The notes below the pieces were generated by a model. That model had not been told where the DNA came from, searched no databases, and saw only the letters and a program-made list of their open reading frames with translations. 46,213 nucleotides of DNA, taken from the NCBI GenBank assembly GCA_012838425.1, contig DUPG01000002.1, positions 1 through 46,213 on the forward strand, read 5' to 3'. This document shows, in pieces, positions 43,048 to 46,213 of this stretch. Each line of letters starts with the position of its first letter. The stretch's first letter is position 1. The DNA is from Clostridiales bacterium (GTDB lineage Bacteria; Bacillota; Clostridia; Christensenellales; CAG-138). The translations under genes and the position numbers were made by a program.

Positions 43048-44997
43048 ATGAAATTACGAGCATTGAAGGTGAGCGGCATAGATAACAGAAGCGTCAAATA
43101 TATTGCATTATTTCTGATAATTATAATGATTTTCGCCTGTGTTGCCTGCAAGGATAACAACACAGTAATAGATATTGATTCAACGCCTTCGCCGACTCCG
43201 CTACCTGTAATTGAGGTATCTCAACCCAAGAATTACGGTATGCTCGCTGTGGGTGAAACATTTACAGCAGGCTTGCTGTTCAGCGGAGAGGTAGTTACAA
43301 CGGGCAGGGTTGTTGACGCAGAGCTAAATACTGCAAATTGGTACGACTGTATTCAGATAGCCGCAAACGATTCAACACTTGCGGCAGTTACAAAAGAGGG
43401 CAGGCTGCTGTTAACCGGCAAGCAATTAGATTTCTTTACGCCCGCGCTGGAGTGGAGCGGCTTGGTAGAGGTAGCGTTAGGAGCTAATCACATAATAGCG
43501 CTTACAGAACAGGGTCATGTATTAGCGTATGGCGACAATACAGATGGTCAATGCGATGTAAGCGAAGCATACGGTATTGTGAATATTGCAGCGCATGGCA
43601 ACACCTCGCTTTTGCTGAAAGACGACAACTCAGTGATAAACTTAGGCAAGCATAGGGAAATCCCCGAAGCACCTGAGAATATAAAGGATATTGCAGTAAA
43701 TGATTCCGTAGTCGCATTATTGTTAGAAAGCGGCACTGTGCTTGTGAATAATTCAGAATACGCGATAGATGAAAAGGCAGTATCCATAAAAGCATATGGC
43801 GATACATTGGCGGCAGTAACCGAAGATAATACGCTTGTGTGCTATCCGCAAAAATATGAGGTAAAATCTGCAAAAGTAAGCGACATAGCAATAGGCAATG
43901 GCAACTTGGCGGTATTATACAAAAGCGGCAAGGTAAAGGTTTACGGAAATGATGAGGACAGGCAGTGTGAAACGCAGAATTGGCACCTGCGTCCCGCAAA
44001 GAATTTCAAGGGCTATTACACAGGCTTTGCAATAGGAACGCCTATCTCCGAAGCGGAGTATATACTCTCTGAGGCGTTGGGTAAAGACATAATTATTAAG
44101 AAAGACGGCGCTGAAATAAGCGAAGGCACGGTTTTCACAGGCGCAGAGGTATATGACGGCGAAAAGCTTTTGGGTAAAATAGTGCTATATGGCGACATTA
44201 ACGGCGACGGCAAAATTACTAATTCCGATATGCTGTTACTCAGCAAGCATATTTCAGGTGCTGAAAAGCTGACAGAGGATATTTTGCTGTGCGCCGCGGA
44301 TACTTTGCACTATGTTTCGGGCAATGGCGAGATGAATGAGGAGCATATTCTGGCTATTGCGGATCAGGCGACAGGCAAAAGTCATATAAAGCAGTATGTA
44401 TTCGACCCGTATGAAGAAAAGCTTGCCGAAGCCTATGCGCGGAATCCCGATGTAGTGGGCTGGATTCAGATAAATAGAACTAATATCGACTATCCCATGC
44501 TTTACGGTGATAACTACTATTATAATTACTATACGATAGACAAAAAGGAATCAGAATTAGGCTCCATATACCCCATTTACGACAGATTTCAGAAAAACAA
44601 TGTCGTGGCAGGGCATAACGGCAGAGTAAAAGGGCTTATGTTCCATATGCTGCACTATATTCAGGACAATAAGCAGGACCTGCACATTTACAAGAACAGA
44701 ATAGTAGGCGTAACGATTTACAAGCAGTATATGGAGTGGGAGATATTCGCGCTGTATGAAACAGGCAGGCACGAGCCGCCGACAACATTGAAGTACAACA
44801 TATCGCGCATGAGGGACTGGACAGATGAGCAGGTGCAGGAATGGATAAACACTCAGTTAGCCCGCTCTGAAATCGATTTAGGCATTGATGTTTCACCCGA
44901 GGATACCTTTTTAACCCTATATACTTGCGGCGATTATCATATTTCAGATACTACAAATCAAGCAAGGCTATATATATTTCTGCGAAGGGTAGGCTGA
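43048..44997 (+). CDS. RCC1-like propeller, dockerin and sortase B fusion protein
   Basis: 649 residues. A membrane/lipoprotein signal (about 17-34, ending IFACVAC, a loose lipobox) is followed by a Thr/Pro stretch, an RCC1-like region of short beta repeats (about 60-330; ALTEQGHVLAYGDNTDGQC is typical), a dockerin (YGDINGDGKITNSDMLLLSKHI at about 380, second half degenerate) and a sortase B domain (about 460-649) with catalytic His523 (VVAGHNG), Cys627 (LYTCGD) and Arg640. An upstream in-frame ATG (42997) overlaps the spoIIE stop, but the promoter at 43013-43041 makes 43048 likelier. No ribosome binding site precedes 43048. No sorting-signal substrate lies in the window. Confidence 0.85.
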   Translation: MKLRALKVSGIDNRSVKYIALFLIIIMIFACVACKDNNTVIDIDSTPSPTPLPVIEVSQPKNYGMLAVGETFTAGLLFSGEVVTTGRVVDAELNTANWYDCIQIAANDSTLAAVTKEGRLLLTGKQLDFFTPALEWSGLVEVALGANHIIALTEQGHVLAYGDNTDGQCDVSEAYGIVNIAAHGNTSLLLKDDNSVINLGKHREIPEAPENIKDIAVNDSVVALLLESGTVLVNNSEYAIDEKAVSIKAYGDTLAAVTEDNTLVCYPQKYEVKSAKVSDIAIGNGNLAVLYKSGKVKVYGNDEDRQCETQNWHLRPAKNFKGYYTGFAIGTPISEAEYILSEALGKDIIIKKDGAEISEGTVFTGAEVYDGEKLLGKIVLYGDINGDGKITNSDMLLLSKHISGAEKLTEDILLCAADTLHYVSGNGEMNEEHILAIADQATGKSHIKQYVFDPYEEKLAEAYARNPDVVGWIQINRTNIDYPMLYGDNYYYNYYTIDKKESELGSIYPIYDRFQKNNVVAGHNGRVKGLMFHMLHYIQDNKQDLHIYKNRIVGVTIYKQYMEWEIFALYETGRHEPPTTLKYNISRMRDWTDEQVQEWINTQLARSEIDLGIDVSPEDTFLTLYTCGDYHISDTTNQARLYIFLRRVG

Positions 44998-45001
44998 TCG
45001 A

Positions 45002-45027
45002 ATGGGGGCGAATTCGCCTCCATTTTT
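45002..45027 (+). terminator. Terminator after the sortase fusion gene
   Basis: ATGGGGGCGAA and TTCGCCTCCAT form an 11-bp stem (one G-T pair) followed by TTTTT, just past the stop codon at 44997. Confidence 0.9.
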
Positions 45028-45058
45028 ATATTAAATTTCGAAAAAAATGTTTTTATGG

Positions 45059-45086
45059 TTGACAGAAATGTTATAAATAATATAAT
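45059..45086 (+). promoter_or_regulatory. Sigma-A promoter of the orphan nuclease-like gene
   Basis: TTGACA (45059-45064), 16-nt spacer, TATAAT (45081-45086), 33 nt before the start codon. Confidence 0.75.
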
Positions 45087-45119
45087 AAGTATATATTCTA
45101 AGTTGTGATGGAGGCGAAA

Positions 45120-45695
45120 ATGACAGAGAGGGAATGGACAAATAGCATTATTGAGCTGCTGCAGAAGAGAACAGGTCTTGGAGATAACATTTATGTAGCA
45201 ACCACAGAGAATTTGCCTTATGCACAGGATATTCGTTCGTATGATTTAGGCTATAAAGCTAAGGATACGGAGTTTGTAAGGGTATTTGAAAGCGATTTGC
45301 TCATTTACGAATTAGACGAAGATTCTATAAAGCCCCGCGTCATAATTGAAACCAAGCTTAACAACATCTCCACGCAAGATGTTATTGTATCCGCTTATAA
45401 GGCACAAACTCACAAGAATTCTATTCCTTATGTAAGGTGCGGCTACATTTTAGGCAACACGCAGGATAAGCCCCTGCCCGGAAGATTATTCAGGTACGGC
45501 ACCAACTTCGATTTTATGATCTGCTTCAAGAGATATGCGCTTTCGACTGACGAAAAAGCGGACTTCTTAAAGCTTATTAAGAAGGAAATAGCGTATTCCC
45601 AAGAGCTTGAGGAAATGATTTACGACAGCCGCAAGAAAAGCAGCAAGCAGTACTACATGCTGCAAAAGGAGTTAAAGCTAAAAGAGTTGAAGTGA
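45120..45695 (+). CDS. Orphan PD-(D/E)XK nuclease-like protein
   Basis: 191 residues. Asp59 (FESDLLIYE) and Glu77-x-Lys79 (RVIIETKL) form a PD-(D/E)XK-type pattern, followed by TQDVIVSAYKAQTHKN and a tyrosine/lysine-rich helical tail. Restriction enzymes and type I R-subunit N-termini share this arrangement, but no methylase or helicase is adjacent. ATG 45120 is used because GGAGG lies 6 nt upstream; GTG 45105 and ATG 45108 sit in or before it. Its place next to a serine recombinase suggests cargo or a boundary gene. Substrate unknown. Confidence 0.6.
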   Translation: MTEREWTNSIIELLQKRTGLGDNIYVATTENLPYAQDIRSYDLGYKAKDTEFVRVFESDLLIYELDEDSIKPRVIIETKLNNISTQDVIVSAYKAQTHKNSIPYVRCGYILGNTQDKPLPGRLFRYGTNFDFMICFKRYALSTDEKADFLKLIKKEIAYSQELEEMIYDSRKKSSKQYYMLQKELKLKELK

Positions 45696-45757
45696 TGAGT
45701 TGTACGCATAAAAAGCCGCCTTTAGGAGCGGCCAGATAGGGATTTATAATTCCTGAA

Positions 45758-45797
45758 AAATTCGGCATAGTCGTTGATATTCGGCTATGCCGTTTTT
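45758..45797. terminator. Bidirectional terminator at the recombinase boundary
   Basis: CGGCATAG (45763-45770) and CTATGCCG (45785-45792) form an 8-bp stem with TTTTT on the plus side and AATTTTT on the minus side, so it can end both convergent genes. Confidence 0.75.
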
Positions 45798-45800
45798 CGT

Positions 45801-46213
45801 TTAGTTTGGTAAGTCGATAACACCAATGCAGTTATAGAAAATTTGAATCCGCTGGGTTCTGCGGCCATCCACCTTTTCAGCCTTGAATACTATAATTTTG
45901 TCAATGAACTCTCGAATAATCTCTGCATCCAATTCTTTAATTTCTCTGTACTTTTTAACCGGTGCCAAAAAGCGGCCGGTATTGAGGGACTGTTCATTTG
46001 CTGTATCAATGGTATGCTTTAATTTGGTTATCCTTTCTTCCAGTGCCTTCTGCTCGGCTTCATATTCAGCTGACATCTTGTAAAAACGCTCTTCAGGAAT
46101 TTTGCCCATCACATTGTCTTCATATAGCTTTCGAATGATTTTGTCTATGTCAGCAATGCGAGTCTGTGCTTGTTCATACTCCTTTTGACTTTGGCGGAGT
46201 TCTTTGGCAAGTT
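45801..46213 (-). CDS. Large serine recombinase, C-terminal part (runs off window)
   Basis: About 137 residues are visible; the gene continues past the right edge, which holds the coding 5' part. The sequence reads as a coiled-coil region ([32 protein letters not shown]) then the DUF4368-type end ([43 protein letters not shown]). This is typical of Tn4451/Tn5397-type recombinases that move integrative elements. The catalytic N-terminal domain is outside. The internal ATG at 46112 is not the true start. Confidence 0.85.
   Translation of the reverse strand, partial: LAKELRQSQKEYEQAQTRIADIDKIIRKLYEDNVMGKIPEERFYKMSAEYEAEQKALEERITKLKHTIDTANEQSLNTGRFLAPVKKYREIKELDAEIIREFIDKIIVFKAEKVDGRRTQRIQIFYNCIGVIDLPN

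Overview
The window reads as chromosome of an anaerobic, endospore-forming Firmicute of the class Clostridia. The support is sigG, spoIIE and cotJABC, a Trp T-box, a long single-chain PurL, a clostridial FeoAB with a DtxR-type regulator, FloA/NfeD, dockerin-bearing surface proteins and strong AGGAGG ribosome binding sites. Codon use and the many short palindromic repeats between genes resemble uncultured gut Clostridia, but no species can be named from the sequence alone.

Layout from left to right. 1-2008: pckA (minus) with promoter and terminator. 2009-7020: one giant secreted protein (minus) made of a Big_2 domain, thirteen InlB/Flg_new-type repeats and a C-terminal dockerin. 7149-7989: sigG with a sigma-F-like promoter. 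8264-17846: a seven-gene purine operon, purE-C-M-N-H-D-L, from one sigma-A promoter; purF, purK and purB are absent. 17888-20142: pnp with its own promoter and terminator. 20150-20300: a small inverted-repeat-bounded element. 20301-21951: trpB (minus) behind a Trp T-box riboswitch. 21989-23230: a DUF4364 regulator and an SSB-like protein. 23592-25681: an MBL-fold hydrolase translationally coupled to a HemZ-type radical SAM enzyme. 25704-29920: a sigma-like HTH protein, a membrane-anchored hypothetical protein, floA, nfeD and ychF, all minus. 30052-33092: a lipoate operon (minus) encoding an LplA fused to a lipoyl domain, LipA and a second LplA. 33101-34499: a DUF815 AAA+ ATPase (plus). 34496-37406: feoB-feoA (minus) diverging from a DtxR-family regulator. 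37464-38357: a DUF368 transporter. 38820-39626: six tRNAs (minus) from one consensus promoter. 39826-44997: the cotJ operon (minus) diverging from spoIIE, then a surface protein combining an RCC1-like propeller, a dockerin and a sortase B domain. 45059-46213: an orphan PD-(D/E)XK-like protein, then the end of a large serine recombinase that runs off the window and probably marks a mobile element.

The most unusual points are these. The lipoate operon has an LplA-lipoyl fusion with an internal in-frame ribosome binding site, which could give two products. Two genes have a -10 box exactly 6 nt before the ATG and no ribosome binding site, so they look leaderless. A sortase is fused to a dockerin and an RCC1-like propeller. 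Arrays of tiny perfect hairpins joined by a constant 6-8 nt spacer sit between genes, in two spacer classes. PurE lacks a histidine conserved in its class and no purK accompanies it. SpoIIE is about 240 residues shorter than the Bacillus protein.

All functional calls come from reading translated sequence and remembered family motifs. No database search was run.
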